NCBI GenBank assembly: GCA_947495975.1
Contig: CANMBE010000005.1
Location: forward strand, 84,873 to 148,872
Length of the DNA: 64,000 nucleotides
Direction of reading: 5' to 3'
Source: Ignavibacteria bacterium
Lineage (GTDB): Bacteria > Bacteroidota > Ignavibacteria > Kapaibacteriales > Kapaibacteriaceae
Made by a program: the position numbers and the translations under genes. The first letter of the stretch is position 1; every line of letters begins with the position of its first letter. Positions 54,535 to 63,279 of this stretch are shown here, piece after piece. The notes under the pieces were generated by a model. The model saw only the letters and a program-made list of their open reading frames with translations. It made no database searches and was not told where the DNA came from.

Positions 54535-56921
54535 TGATGTCAGCTTCGGAACACGAACTCCTCGAAACAGCTCTGGAAGAACTCGAATTTTCGCGCGTAT
54601 TAGAAACGATCGCTCGCGGATGTGTATCAGATGCCGGTGCAGAGCGTACAATGCTCATGCGACCAACGATGGATGTTGATGTCCTTCGTGCCGACCTAGA
54701 TCGTGTTGGTGAATGCGTTGACCTCATCGCACTAGGCGAAACAATTCCTTTCGACAGGTTATCCGATGTTACGGGGCTTCTTGCACGCACTCGTATCGAG
54801 GGCAACTTTCTCTCGGCACCGGATACACTGAAGATCCTTGAGGCCTTGCACACTTCTCGAAATCTGAAGTCGTTCTTTCGCGAGCGCTCAGTCCGCTGCG
54901 AGTACCTTGATGCGTTCTGCGAGCCCCTTATCGAAGATCGTGTACTCGAAAAACATATCACGGAGGCGATAGACGATACAGGTACCGTACGCGATAATGC
55001 GAGTAAAGATCTGTTAGCCATTCGCCGTGAGATACATGAACTCAGCGCTCGATTGCGCATACGACTTCAGCGAATCTTGAAGAAATATGGCGACGAAGAA
55101 TTGTTGCAGGATGAATTCATCACGCAACGAGATGGTCGGTTTGTGCTTCCACTGCGTGTTGAAACAAAACGCAGTGTTGAAGGGATCATTCACGGCGTTT
55201 CGCAGTCGGGTCAGACGGTGTTCATGGAACCCGCTGAGACGTATGAAATGAATAATGATCTGGCCATTCTGCATAGCAAGGAGCAGCGAGAAATCATTCG
55301 AATCCTTTCAATGCTCTCAGCAGAGATAGGTGCTGTATCCCATGGAATAGACGAGGCCGTATACGTTCTAACAGAACTCGATACGATACTTGCTCGTGCA
55401 CGTTTTGCGTTAGACTACGGAGGCATAAAGCCTCATATTGTTGACGACGAGGAAATTGAACTCACCAACGTGTTTCATCCAATCCTTGCAATCAACGCAA
55501 AGAGATCAAAAGACACTGTCATACCGCTGAGTGTACGCTTTGATCATACAACACGGGGCATTTTGATTTCTGGACCCAACGCAGGCGGTAAGACGGTTGC
55601 GATGAAGGCAATTGGACTGTCAATGTCCATGGCAATGAGCGGCATCTTCCCACTTGGTATGTGTTCTATGCGTCCGCGACGTATCACAACTGCTATTGGC
55701 GATCATCAATCCATCGAATCTAATCTTTCAACATTCTCATCTCAGATCATTCGACTGCGCGACGTGCTCTCGCATTGCGATCCTAACGCGATGGTACTGA
55801 TCGATGAGATATGTGCCGGTACCGATCCCGCTGAAGGGGGCGCATTGGCAGCGGGGATTCTAGATTCGCTTATTGAACGCGGTGCGTGCTTTGTAGTGAC
55901 AACACATCAATCTTCACTCAAGCAATACGCCCTCACGCGATCATCGATCACAAACGCATCACTCGAGTTTGATGACGCTAAGCTCCAACCAACATTCAGA
56001 TTTTTATATGGAGTGCCTGGCAACTCGTATGCATTCGTGCTGGCACGCAATGTTGGGCTTCCAGATGTAGTACTCGATCGTGCAACAGGATACCTCGGAG
56101 ACCGCCATGGTGAGCTGGAGAAGAGCATCAATGCAATGCAACAGTTTCGCAGTGAAGCGGAAGCAGCACACCGCAGTGCAGCAGAAGAATTAGCGAAAGC
56201 AGAACGGATTCGCAAGGACTATGAAGAGAGACTGCAAGTTGTCAAGCAAAAGCGAAGCGGCGTTGTTGAAGATGCACGCGAAGAAGCACGCGAGATATTG
56301 CGCAAGGCTAATGCACTCGTAGAGAATACCATTCGCGAAGTGCGCGAGCAACAAAAGAGCGCTGCAGAAATTAAACGTGAATTCGAATCAGGCAAATCAC
56401 AAATAGATTCCGTCTCTGCTTCTCAATCAACTTCCCGCGGAATACACGAGTCTTCTGCCCAAGTCCCTAAGCCCTTCTCCATAGGAAGCACTGTTACCGT
56501 TCGTGGCACATCATCATCTGGATCTATTCTCAGTATCGACGAGAAAAGCAAGTCTGCAATGATTGATGTAAACGGCATCAAATTCAAGGTGCCCCTTGAC
56601 CAACTCGATGCAGGTGCATCAACAGCTCCGAAAGAACGAAAACGTCAAGCCAGTGCTCTTGACCACCTCAAGCTTGACGCTAGCACATCGCTTGATCTAC
56701 GTGGCATGCGCGCCGATGAAGGCCTGCGTGCACTCGAAGAATTCATCAACGATGGCATTCTTGGTACACTTACTCATGCTACTATCATACATGGCAAGGG
56801 TACTGGCGCCATGCGCAAAGTGGTGCATGAATATCTCCATGAACACCCACAACTAAAGTCGTGGCGCATCGGAACCATTCATGAAGGGGGCGATGGGATT
56901 ACGGTAGTGGAGTTTGGGTAA
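54534..56921 (+). CDS. mutS2: DNA mismatch-family ATPase MutS2
   Basis: 795 aa. The ATPase has Walker A SGPNAGGKT (about 346-354), Walker B MVLIDEICAGTDP (about 420-432) and a long coiled arm after it; the C-terminus is the Smr nuclease domain, beginning LDLRGMRADEGLRAL and containing ATIIHGKGTGAMRKVV (about 721-795). This set is MutS2, which suppresses recombination and in some species acts in ribosome quality control. It starts on the YqeY stop. Confidence 0.95.
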   Translation: MMSASEHELLETALEELEFSRVLETIARGCVSDAGAERTMLMRPTMDVDVLRADLDRVGECVDLIALGETIPFDRLSDVTGLLARTRIEGNFLSAPDTLKILEALHTSRNLKSFFRERSVRCEYLDAFCEPLIEDRVLEKHITEAIDDTGTVRDNASKDLLAIRREIHELSARLRIRLQRILKKYGDEELLQDEFITQRDGRFVLPLRVETKRSVEGIIHGVSQSGQTVFMEPAETYEMNNDLAILHSKEQREIIRILSMLSAEIGAVSHGIDEAVYVLTELDTILARARFALDYGGIKPHIVDDEEIELTNVFHPILAINAKRSKDTVIPLSVRFDHTTRGILISGPNAGGKTVAMKAIGLSMSMAMSGIFPLGMCSMRPRRITTAIGDHQSIESNLSTFSSQIIRLRDVLSHCDPNAMVLIDEICAGTDPAEGGALAAGILDSLIERGACFVVTTHQSSLKQYALTRSSITNASLEFDDAKLQPTFRFLYGVPGNSYAFVLARNVGLPDVVLDRATGYLGDRHGELEKSINAMQQFRSEAEAAHRSAAEELAKAERIRKDYEERLQVVKQKRSGVVEDAREEAREILRKANALVENTIREVREQQKSAAEIKREFESGKSQIDSVSASQSTSRGIHESSAQVPKPFSIGSTVTVRGTSSSGSILSIDEKSKSAMIDVNGIKFKVPLDQLDAGASTAPKERKRQASALDHLKLDASTSLDLRGMRADEGLRALEEFINDGILGTLTHATIIHGKGTGAMRKVVHEYLHEHPQLKSWRIGTIHEGGDGITVVEFG

Positions 56922-56964
56922 TCAGTTACTGAGTTCATGACAAAACCAACGAACCCATGAGCCT

Positions 56965-57004
56965 ATTAACTGATTAACCGATTAACTGACTAACTAATTA
57001 CCCG
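56965..57004. repeat. 8-bp periodic repeat (ATTAACTG x5, degenerate)
   Basis: ATTAACTG, ATTAACCG, ATTAACTG, ACTAACTA and ATTACCCG back to back at 56965-57004. It fills much of the mutS2-accC spacer, 21 nt before the accC start. Confidence 0.8.
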
Positions 57005-57025
57005 CCGATCTCCGTAAATTGCTGG

Positions 57026-58468
57026 ATGTTCAAACGTGTCCTAATTGCCAATAGAGGCGAAATTGCCCTGCGTGTTATGCGCACGTGTAAGCGTATGGGG
57101 ATCGCTACTGTGGCGATCTATTCGGATGCAGATGTACGGGCACCCCACGTGTCGGAAGCTGACCTTGCCATTGGGATAGGGGGCTACACACCTCGTGAGT
57201 CTTATCTGGTCATTGATAAGGTAATGGCCGCGGCTAAGGAGTCGGGTGCTGATGCAATACATCCAGGTTATGGTTTTCTCAGCGAAAACGCAGAGTTCGC
57301 CCGTGCTGTGGCTGAGGCGGGGATGACGTTTATTGGACCAGCGCCTGAAGCAATTGCAATGCTGGGCGATAAGACCGCCGCGCGTGATCTTGCGGTTGCA
57401 TCAAAGGTGCCGATCTCACCGGGAAGTGATGGCGCTGTCTCTTCTTTTGATGATGCACGCGAGGTTGTTGCACGCATCGGCTACCCGGTCATTATCAAAG
57501 CAGCAGCAGGTGGTGGTGGTAAAGGCATGCGCATCGTAGAAGAAGAATCGGAAATCCAAACTGCATTTCGAGCTGCACAGAATGAAGCGCTAACGTCGTT
57601 TAATGACGAACGTGTTTTCATTGAGCGGTATATCGTTGAGCCCCGTCACATAGAAATTCAGATACTCGCTGATCATCATGGCACCGTGTTGTATTTCCCG
57701 GAGCGAGAGTGTTCAGTGCAACGCCGACATCAAAAGGTAGTTGAAGAGTCGCCGTCAACTGCCGTTACTCCTGCTATCCGCAAAGCTATGGGAGAAGCGG
57801 CCGCTCGTCTTGTTCAAGCAGCATCGTATACAAATGCCGGTACGCTTGAATTCCTTCTTGATGCAAGGGGCGAATTCTACTTCATGGAAGTGAATACCCG
57901 ACTTCAAGTTGAGCATCCAGTTACGGAAATGGTAACGGGTATTGATTTTGTTGAACAACAACTACGTATCGCCGCCGGTGAACGTCTCACGTTTCGTCAG
58001 GCTGATGTTGCATTGCCAAAGGGTGCTGCAATAGAATGTAGAGTTTGTGCCGAAGATGTGTACAACGACTTCTTGCCCGACACTGGTGTTGTTTCTTTTA
58101 TGCAGCTTCCAACGGGCGAAGGTGTGCGTAATGATTCAGCGTTATATGAAGGCTATGAAGTAAGCGTACACTATGATCCGATGGTAGCAAAGCTCATTGT
58201 GCATGCAGCAGACCGAGAAACGTGCATTACGCGTATGCTTGAAGCACTCGATGCGTACCAGATAGTTGGATTCAAAACTACAATTCCATTTTGCAGACTT
58301 GTCATTGACTCAGTCCCTTTTAGAAGCGGTAACTATAGTACGTTCTTTGTAAAAGAACATTGGCCTATCTCACAACCGGAATCTTTCTTGTCCTCTCTTG
58401 CAGCAATTGCTGCTGCCGGATATACTGCAGAAGAAAAACGCAGACAACCAACACTCAACTATGACTGA
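57026..58468 (+). CDS. accC: Biotin carboxylase (acetyl-CoA carboxylase type)
   Basis: 480 aa. N-terminal MFKRVLIANRGEIALRVMRTCKRMG, glycine-rich ATP-grasp loop KAAAGGGGKGMRIV, EFLLDARGEFYFMEVNTRLQVEHPVTEMVTG: the biotin carboxylase signature. It makes carboxybiotin with ATP and bicarbonate. No biotin carrier or carboxyltransferase gene is adjacent, so it could also serve a propionyl-CoA or pyruvate carboxylase complex. The last 8 nt overlap purL. Confidence 0.92.
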   Translation: MFKRVLIANRGEIALRVMRTCKRMGIATVAIYSDADVRAPHVSEADLAIGIGGYTPRESYLVIDKVMAAAKESGADAIHPGYGFLSENAEFARAVAEAGMTFIGPAPEAIAMLGDKTAARDLAVASKVPISPGSDGAVSSFDDAREVVARIGYPVIIKAAAGGGGKGMRIVEEESEIQTAFRAAQNEALTSFNDERVFIERYIVEPRHIEIQILADHHGTVLYFPERECSVQRRHQKVVEESPSTAVTPAIRKAMGEAAARLVQAASYTNAGTLEFLLDARGEFYFMEVNTRLQVEHPVTEMVTGIDFVEQQLRIAAGERLTFRQADVALPKGAAIECRVCAEDVYNDFLPDTGVVSFMQLPTGEGVRNDSALYEGYEVSVHYDPMVAKLIVHAADRETCITRMLEALDAYQIVGFKTTIPFCRLVIDSVPFRSGNYSTFFVKEHWPISQPESFLSSLAAIAAAGYTAEEKRRQPTLNYD

Positions 58469-60698
58469 TACCACATCTGTTAGCGAGATACCAGTAACAA
58501 CCGAGACTGCACGCGAACTTGGACTCACAGACGCAGAGTTCGATCTTGTTTGTGGTAAGCTAGGCCGCATACCAACGTATACTGAGCTTGGCATTTACTC
58601 GGTGATGTGGAGCGAACACTGCTCCTACAAAAACTCTATCCTGCAACTCAAAACGCTTCCACGCAGTGGCGGTAGGATGCTCGTTGCTGCGGGCGAAGAG
58701 AACGCAGGGGTAATTGATGTTGGTCAAGGTTACGGTGTTGCATTCAAGATTGAATCACACAATCACCCAAGTGCTGTTGAGCCCTTTCAAGGTGCTGCAA
58801 CAGGAGTAGGTGGAATCCTGCGAGATATTTTTACGATGGGTGCACGTCCGATTGCTGCATTAAACTCCTTACGGTTTGGCGAGCCCGATACAGAACGCAC
58901 AAGATACCTCGTCAAAGGAATTGTGCATGGCATTGGACATTACGGTAACTGTTTCGGCGTGCCAACAGTTGGTGGTGAGATTTATTTCGATCGATGCTAT
59001 ACCGATAATCCACTCGTGAATGCAATGGCTGTTGGTGTGCTACGTGCAGATCGTATGGCTTCTGCAATTGCACTTGGCAAGGGTAATCCTGTTTTCATTA
59101 TGGGTTCTAGCACGGGCCGCGATGGCATCCATGGCGCGTCACTGCTTGCATCGCGCGAGTTTGATTCTTTGACGGAGAACATGCGCCCAACCGTACAAGT
59201 AGGCGATCCATTCTCTGAAAAACTTCTACTCGAAGCATCGCTCGAACTCATTGACGCAGGTGTAGTTGTTGGAATGCAAGACATGGGAGCTGCTGGGATC
59301 TGTTGTTCAACGGCAGAGATGAGCGCAAAGGGTAATATGGGTATGCGTATCGATCTCGACCAGGTGCCCCTTCGCGAGGCAGGTATGAGTGCCTACGAGA
59401 TTATGCTCTCAGAATCGCAAGAGCGCATGCTGGTTGTTGTGGAGAAGGGAATGGAAGCCCAAGCTGCTGAAGTGTGTGCAAAGTGGGATGTGCCGTTTGT
59501 GCAGATTGGTGAAGTCACAGATGATGGACATGTACACGTATCTCGTTATGGCAAGGTAGTAGCAAACATTCCTGCACAATCTCTTGTGTTAGGGGGCGAT
59601 GCACCTGTCTACATACGTGAACAAAAGAAGCCAGAGTATCTTGAGCTAACAACCCGTCCAGTAGATCATGGTCCAACACTGCACGAAAAAGATTGCACAG
59701 AAATTCTTAAGAAGCTTCTTGCTTCACCAACAATTGCAAGTAAGCGCTGGGTATATGAGCAGTATGACTCGCAGGTGGGCGACAACACAGTTATACGCAC
59801 AGGTGGTGATGCAGCTGTTTTGCGGATCAAGGAACTTCCTGGTACCGCAGTAGCCGTCACAACAGATTGCAACAGTCGATTCGTGTATCTCAATCCATAT
59901 CGTGGTGCAATGGCGGCCGTTGCCGAAGCAGCGCGCAACTGCGTGTGTGTTGGCGCAGAGCCCGTTGCCATTACCAACTGTCTAAATTTTGGAAACCCGT
60001 ACGACCCAGAGGTCTACTATCAATTCGCAGAGGCAATCCGTGGTATGGGTGATATGTGCAGAGCGCTTAACACACCAGTGACGGGTGGAAACGTGAGCTT
60101 CCACAACGAATCGCAACAGCACGCAGTATTTCCGACACCAACAATTGGAATGCTTGGTCTCATTGATGATGTCACTACGGTGATTGGCAATTCATTCACC
60201 AGCGCCAACGAACATATTATTCTTGTTGGATGGCAGAGAAGCGAACTTGGTGGATCAGAGTATCTCAAAACAATAAAGGGTCGCATCACTGGGGAAGCCC
60301 CCTACATCGATGCCGATGAAGAGGTTCGCTTGCAACGAGCGGTGCTTGCTGCAATTCGCATGGGGTACGTAACAGCGGCTCATGATTGTGCAGAAGGTGG
60401 ACTTCTTGTAACACTTGTTGAGATGACGATTGGCAAGGGGCTTGGCGCAACTGTCAACATTCCATTCGACCACCATGCAGGGCATGTTTTTGGCGAAGCA
60501 CAGAGCAGAATTATTCTTAGTGTTCCTGAGTCTTCACGAGTAGCACTTCTCCAGATATTATCAACCAATGATGTGCCACACACAATGCTTGGAACAACTG
60601 GTGGTACTCAGCTCGTCATAGATGGGCTATTGCAACAATCCGTATCTGACTTGCGCGATATATACGAAAACGCACTTCCAATAATTATGGCAAACTGA
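58461..60698 (+). CDS. purL: Phosphoribosylformylglycinamidine synthase, subunit II
   Basis: About 745 aa from the ATG at 58461. GIYSVMWSEHCSYKNS, KIESHNHPSAVEPFQGAATGVGGILRDIFTMGARPIAALNSL and the repeated half LVLGGDAPVY / GGDAAVLRI are PurL (small-type). With PurS and PurQ it makes FGAM in purine synthesis. An upstream in-frame ATG at 58398 lies inside accC and adds nothing conserved. DoxX follows after 5 nt. Confidence 0.95.
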   Translation: MTDTTSVSEIPVTTETARELGLTDAEFDLVCGKLGRIPTYTELGIYSVMWSEHCSYKNSILQLKTLPRSGGRMLVAAGEENAGVIDVGQGYGVAFKIESHNHPSAVEPFQGAATGVGGILRDIFTMGARPIAALNSLRFGEPDTERTRYLVKGIVHGIGHYGNCFGVPTVGGEIYFDRCYTDNPLVNAMAVGVLRADRMASAIALGKGNPVFIMGSSTGRDGIHGASLLASREFDSLTENMRPTVQVGDPFSEKLLLEASLELIDAGVVVGMQDMGAAGICCSTAEMSAKGNMGMRIDLDQVPLREAGMSAYEIMLSESQERMLVVVEKGMEAQAAEVCAKWDVPFVQIGEVTDDGHVHVSRYGKVVANIPAQSLVLGGDAPVYIREQKKPEYLELTTRPVDHGPTLHEKDCTEILKKLLASPTIASKRWVYEQYDSQVGDNTVIRTGGDAAVLRIKELPGTAVAVTTDCNSRFVYLNPYRGAMAAVAEAARNCVCVGAEPVAITNCLNFGNPYDPEVYYQFAEAIRGMGDMCRALNTPVTGGNVSFHNESQQHAVFPTPTIGMLGLIDDVTTVIGNSFTSANEHIILVGWQRSELGGSEYLKTIKGRITGEAPYIDADEEVRLQRAVLAAIRMGYVTAAHDCAEGGLLVTLVEMTIGKGLGATVNIPFDHHAGHVFGEAQSRIILSVPESSRVALLQILSTNDVPHTMLGTTGGTQLVIDGLLQQSVSDLRDIYENALPIIMAN

Positions 60699-60703
60699 AC
60701 TAC

Positions 60704-61147
60704 ATGTCAATAACCAACTACATCCGCACCTTTACACAGCCATGGGCAACCGATGCCTTGCCAACACTCATTCGCATCACACTTGGTGTATTGCTTGTGT
60801 ACCATGGAAGCTCAAAAGTATTTGAAGGAATGGGAGACATGACGCAGAGCCTCACCGAACGTGGTTGGCCTATGCCCACGATGCAAGCTTTTGCAGCGGC
60901 CTACATCGAGTTTGCGGGCGGTGTGATGCTCATCGTTGGCTTAATGACACGCCCCGTTGCCTTTATGAACATCACACTGTTCTCCATCATCTTTTTTGTC
61001 TTTCATGGGGCCGACGCATTCGCCAAAAAAGAAAAGGCATTCTTGTTCCTCGTCCTGGCAGTCTACACCTTCCTCGCAGGTCCCGGTAAAGCCAGTGTAG
61101 ACTCATTGTTGTTTAAAGATCAGAAGCCTGATCAGAAGAGTTACTGA
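60704..61147 (+). CDS. DoxX family membrane protein
   Basis: 147 aa with four TMs. LIRITLGVLLVYHGSSKVFEGM near the start, AAAYIEFAGGVMLIVGLMTRPVAFMNITLFSIIFFVFHG and a final TM: the DoxX layout (G-x-x-K-x-F...E-x-x-x-G). Reported in some species to take part in redox or membrane complexes; no specific role can be inferred here. Its stop codon lies within an 8-bp periodic repeat. Confidence 0.85.
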   Translation: MSITNYIRTFTQPWATDALPTLIRITLGVLLVYHGSSKVFEGMGDMTQSLTERGWPMPTMQAFAAAYIEFAGGVMLIVGLMTRPVAFMNITLFSIIFFVFHGADAFAKKEKAFLFLVLAVYTFLAGPGKASVDSLLFKDQKPDQKSY

Positions 61148-61164
61148 GTTACGGAATTGCGGAG
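61141..61164. repeat. 8-bp periodic repeat (TTACTGAG/TTACGGAA/TTGCGGAG)
   Basis: Three octamers at 61141-61148, 61149-61156 and 61157-61164, with the DoxX stop (61145-61147) inside the first. The spacer to 61234 contains no gene. Confidence 0.65.
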
Positions 61165-61234
61165 TGCTGTTTTTTACGCAGGAACAGCTGGTTTGATGTG
61201 ACCTGCTCCCTCGGGGAGTCCCTCAACGCGTCTC

Positions 61235-62437
61235 TCAAAAAGCCATTGCCCGTGCCGGACTCACTCTCGAGGCTAATACCATAGGCGCGATTGCAACAAG
61301 AACGCATAGACCTATCGAAATAGCGGGTACGATGATGAAGGGGGCTGGCGAAAAACTCACAGGGAGTTCTGAGACGTAATAGATAGCCCCGTCTAATCGG
61401 ATGAGGTGAAAGGTGTCTTGCATCCAAACAAAAGCAAAAGCAATTGCAGAACCGAGTGCAGCGCCTACAGCTCCAATTGAAATTGAGCGAAGGAGAAAGA
61501 TCAGCATAATCCGCCATGGCGTCATGCCTATCGTCATAAGGATAGCAACTGACTTGGTTTTCTCTACTACTGCAATGAGTAGTGTAGAAATCACGGTGAA
61601 CACGCCAACAATGCTGATGAGCCCCAAGACAAGAGGGATGGGCTTCTTCTGTAAATCTATCCACGCTGTGATCGCTTGAAATGTATCGAGGTAGGTCTGC
61701 ACGAAAACACGTGGACCCAACACGTCTCTCACACGTGAACCTATCCGACGTGTGTTTGCCACGTCTGCACAGGTGATCAGTAGACTTGATGCAACATCCT
61801 GCGGTAGTCGCAAGTGCGTACCAACAGCTTCGATGGGCATTACAACAACAGAGTTGTCAAAACTTGCCATGCCGGATCGTAGAATGCCCCCTACACGAGC
61901 CGAAAAAAGTATGGGCTGGGTTGCATCAGCGTTAGCCGCATATACAACCATAGTGTCTCCAACATCTACGCCAAGAGTTTTTGCTAGAAGCTCACCAACC
62001 ACAACACCATTCGGGCTTACAGAACCGCCACGAATGATCATAGGATTGATGAATGCAGCGGAGCGATATTGGGTAACGCCTGAGAGAATGATGCCGTCAA
62101 CACCAGAGCGTGTGCGCGCCAGCGCCTCACGATTGAGTACAATGTCCACCGAGGCAATACCATCAATCTTTTGAAGGAGTTGGGTTGTTGATGCAGCATT
62201 CGTTACCACGTCGCCAAACATTGGCTTGGCCTCTATGTGCGATGTGAACCGCATAGCCGTCTCTTCAATCTTCTCTTCGTATCCAGTCAACACGCTGATG
62301 GCAATAATCAATGCCACACATCCCAATGCTACACTCATCACGGAAACTATTGTTGTGAATCGCGCAAATCCGTTAGCACGAAGCGAGCGCGCAAAACGAT
62401 GCGCAATAACGAGGATGAGTGGCCAATGATAACGCAT
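61235..62437 (-). CDS. LolC/LolE-like ABC transporter permease (FtsX/MacB fold)
   Basis: 400 aa. TM1 (about 28-52; TTIVSVMSVALGCVALIIAISVLTGYEEKIEE) with the LolC/E-type N-terminus RFARSLRANGFARFTTIVSV, a large periplasmic domain, then three TMs at the end (VLGLISIVGVFTVISTLLIAVVEKTKSVAILMTIGMTPWRIMLIFLL; the following TMs) with the FtsX pattern. Probably moves lipoproteins from the inner membrane with a LolD ATPase encoded elsewhere; general FtsX-like permease is the fallback. The start shares one base with the upstream stop. Confidence 0.85.
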   Translation of the reverse strand: MRYHWPLILVIAHRFARSLRANGFARFTTIVSVMSVALGCVALIIAISVLTGYEEKIEETAMRFTSHIEAKPMFGDVVTNAASTTQLLQKIDGIASVDIVLNREALARTRSGVDGIILSGVTQYRSAAFINPMIIRGGSVSPNGVVVGELLAKTLGVDVGDTMVVYAANADATQPILFSARVGGILRSGMASFDNSVVVMPIEAVGTHLRLPQDVASSLLITCADVANTRRIGSRVRDVLGPRVFVQTYLDTFQAITAWIDLQKKPIPLVLGLISIVGVFTVISTLLIAVVEKTKSVAILMTIGMTPWRIMLIFLLRSISIGAVGAALGSAIAFAFVWMQDTFHLIRLDGAIYYVSELPVSFSPAPFIIVPAISIGLCVLVAIAPMVLASRVSPARAMAF

Positions 62438-63279
62438 TATTCGTAGGTATGAAATCCATCTCCGGATTTTTTCCCGAACAATCCGGCATCAACATATTGT
62501 TGTTGTAATAGCGAAGGCGTAAACCGAGGCTCGTGAAAGAATTGCTCCCACTGCGATTTTGTTACGTCGAGGTTGACGTCAACACCGATGAGATCCATGA
62601 GTTCAAAGGGACCCATCTTGAATCCAAGTCCCCGCATGAGCGAGTCTACCTGTGTGATAGTTGCAGCCCCCTCCATCACAATTCGCTGTGCTTCGTTGTA
62701 GTAGTTGCGTGCAATGCGGTTGACGATAAAGCCAGGGGCATCTGCTGCAACAACGGTGGTCTTGCCAAGCCCCTGTGCAAATTCAACACAGGCTGCAATG
62801 ATTACAGCAGATGTACGCGGACCCTTTACCACTTCTACCAACTTCATGATATGTGCTGGGTTAAAGAAGTGAAGCCCGGCAAAGCGTGATGGATCCTTGA
62901 GACAGCGCGCAAGAGATGCAATGCTGATGGATGAGGTGTTGCTTGTGAGGATTGTATCCGTTCGGCACACACTCTCTAAAGCCGTAAAAAGTGTGTGTTT
63001 GATCTCGAGTTGCTCTGCAATAGCTTCTATCACGATGTCAACAGCGGACATCGCATCAAGTGATGTAGACGTTGTGATTTGCTGGAGCGCGTGCTCACAC
63101 TGCGCAGCATCGAGTTTTCCTTTTTCTACTGCCTTCTGAAGCTGACTAATGATGTTTGCGCGCGCACTATCAAGGGCCTTTTCAGAAACATCGAAGAGCA
63201 CAATGTTGTGCCCAGCCACGACAGAAGCAATTGCAATGCCCCTTCCCATCGTGCCCGCACCACAAATACCAACGATCAT
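62437..63279 (-). CDS. 3-hydroxyacyl-CoA (3-hydroxybutyryl-CoA) dehydrogenase
   Basis: 280 aa. Rossmann motif [91 protein letters not shown] with the catalytic His, and the C-terminal helical domain [36 protein letters not shown]. Oxidises or reduces 3-hydroxyacyl-CoA with NAD(P). Length and single-domain form fit the butyryl type (Hbd/PaaH). The start overlaps kbl by 4 nt. Confidence 0.93.
   Translation of the reverse strand: MIVGICGAGTMGRGIAIASVVAGHNIVLFDVSEKALDSARANIISQLQKAVEKGKLDAAQCEHALQQITTSTSLDAMSAVDIVIEAIAEQLEIKHTLFTALESVCRTDTILTSNTSSISIASLARCLKDPSRFAGLHFFNPAHIMKLVEVVKGPRTSAVIIAACVEFAQGLGKTTVVAADAPGFIVNRIARNYYNEAQRIVMEGAATITQVDSLMRGLGFKMGPFELMDLIGVDVNLDVTKSQWEQFFHEPRFTPSLLQQQYVDAGLFGKKSGDGFHTYE

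Noticed and set aside
61149..61664. Minus-strand frame of 171 codons overlapping the LolC/E-like gene.
   Set aside because: The other frame carries a clear FtsX-type permease; this is a shadow with Cys/Arg-rich random content.
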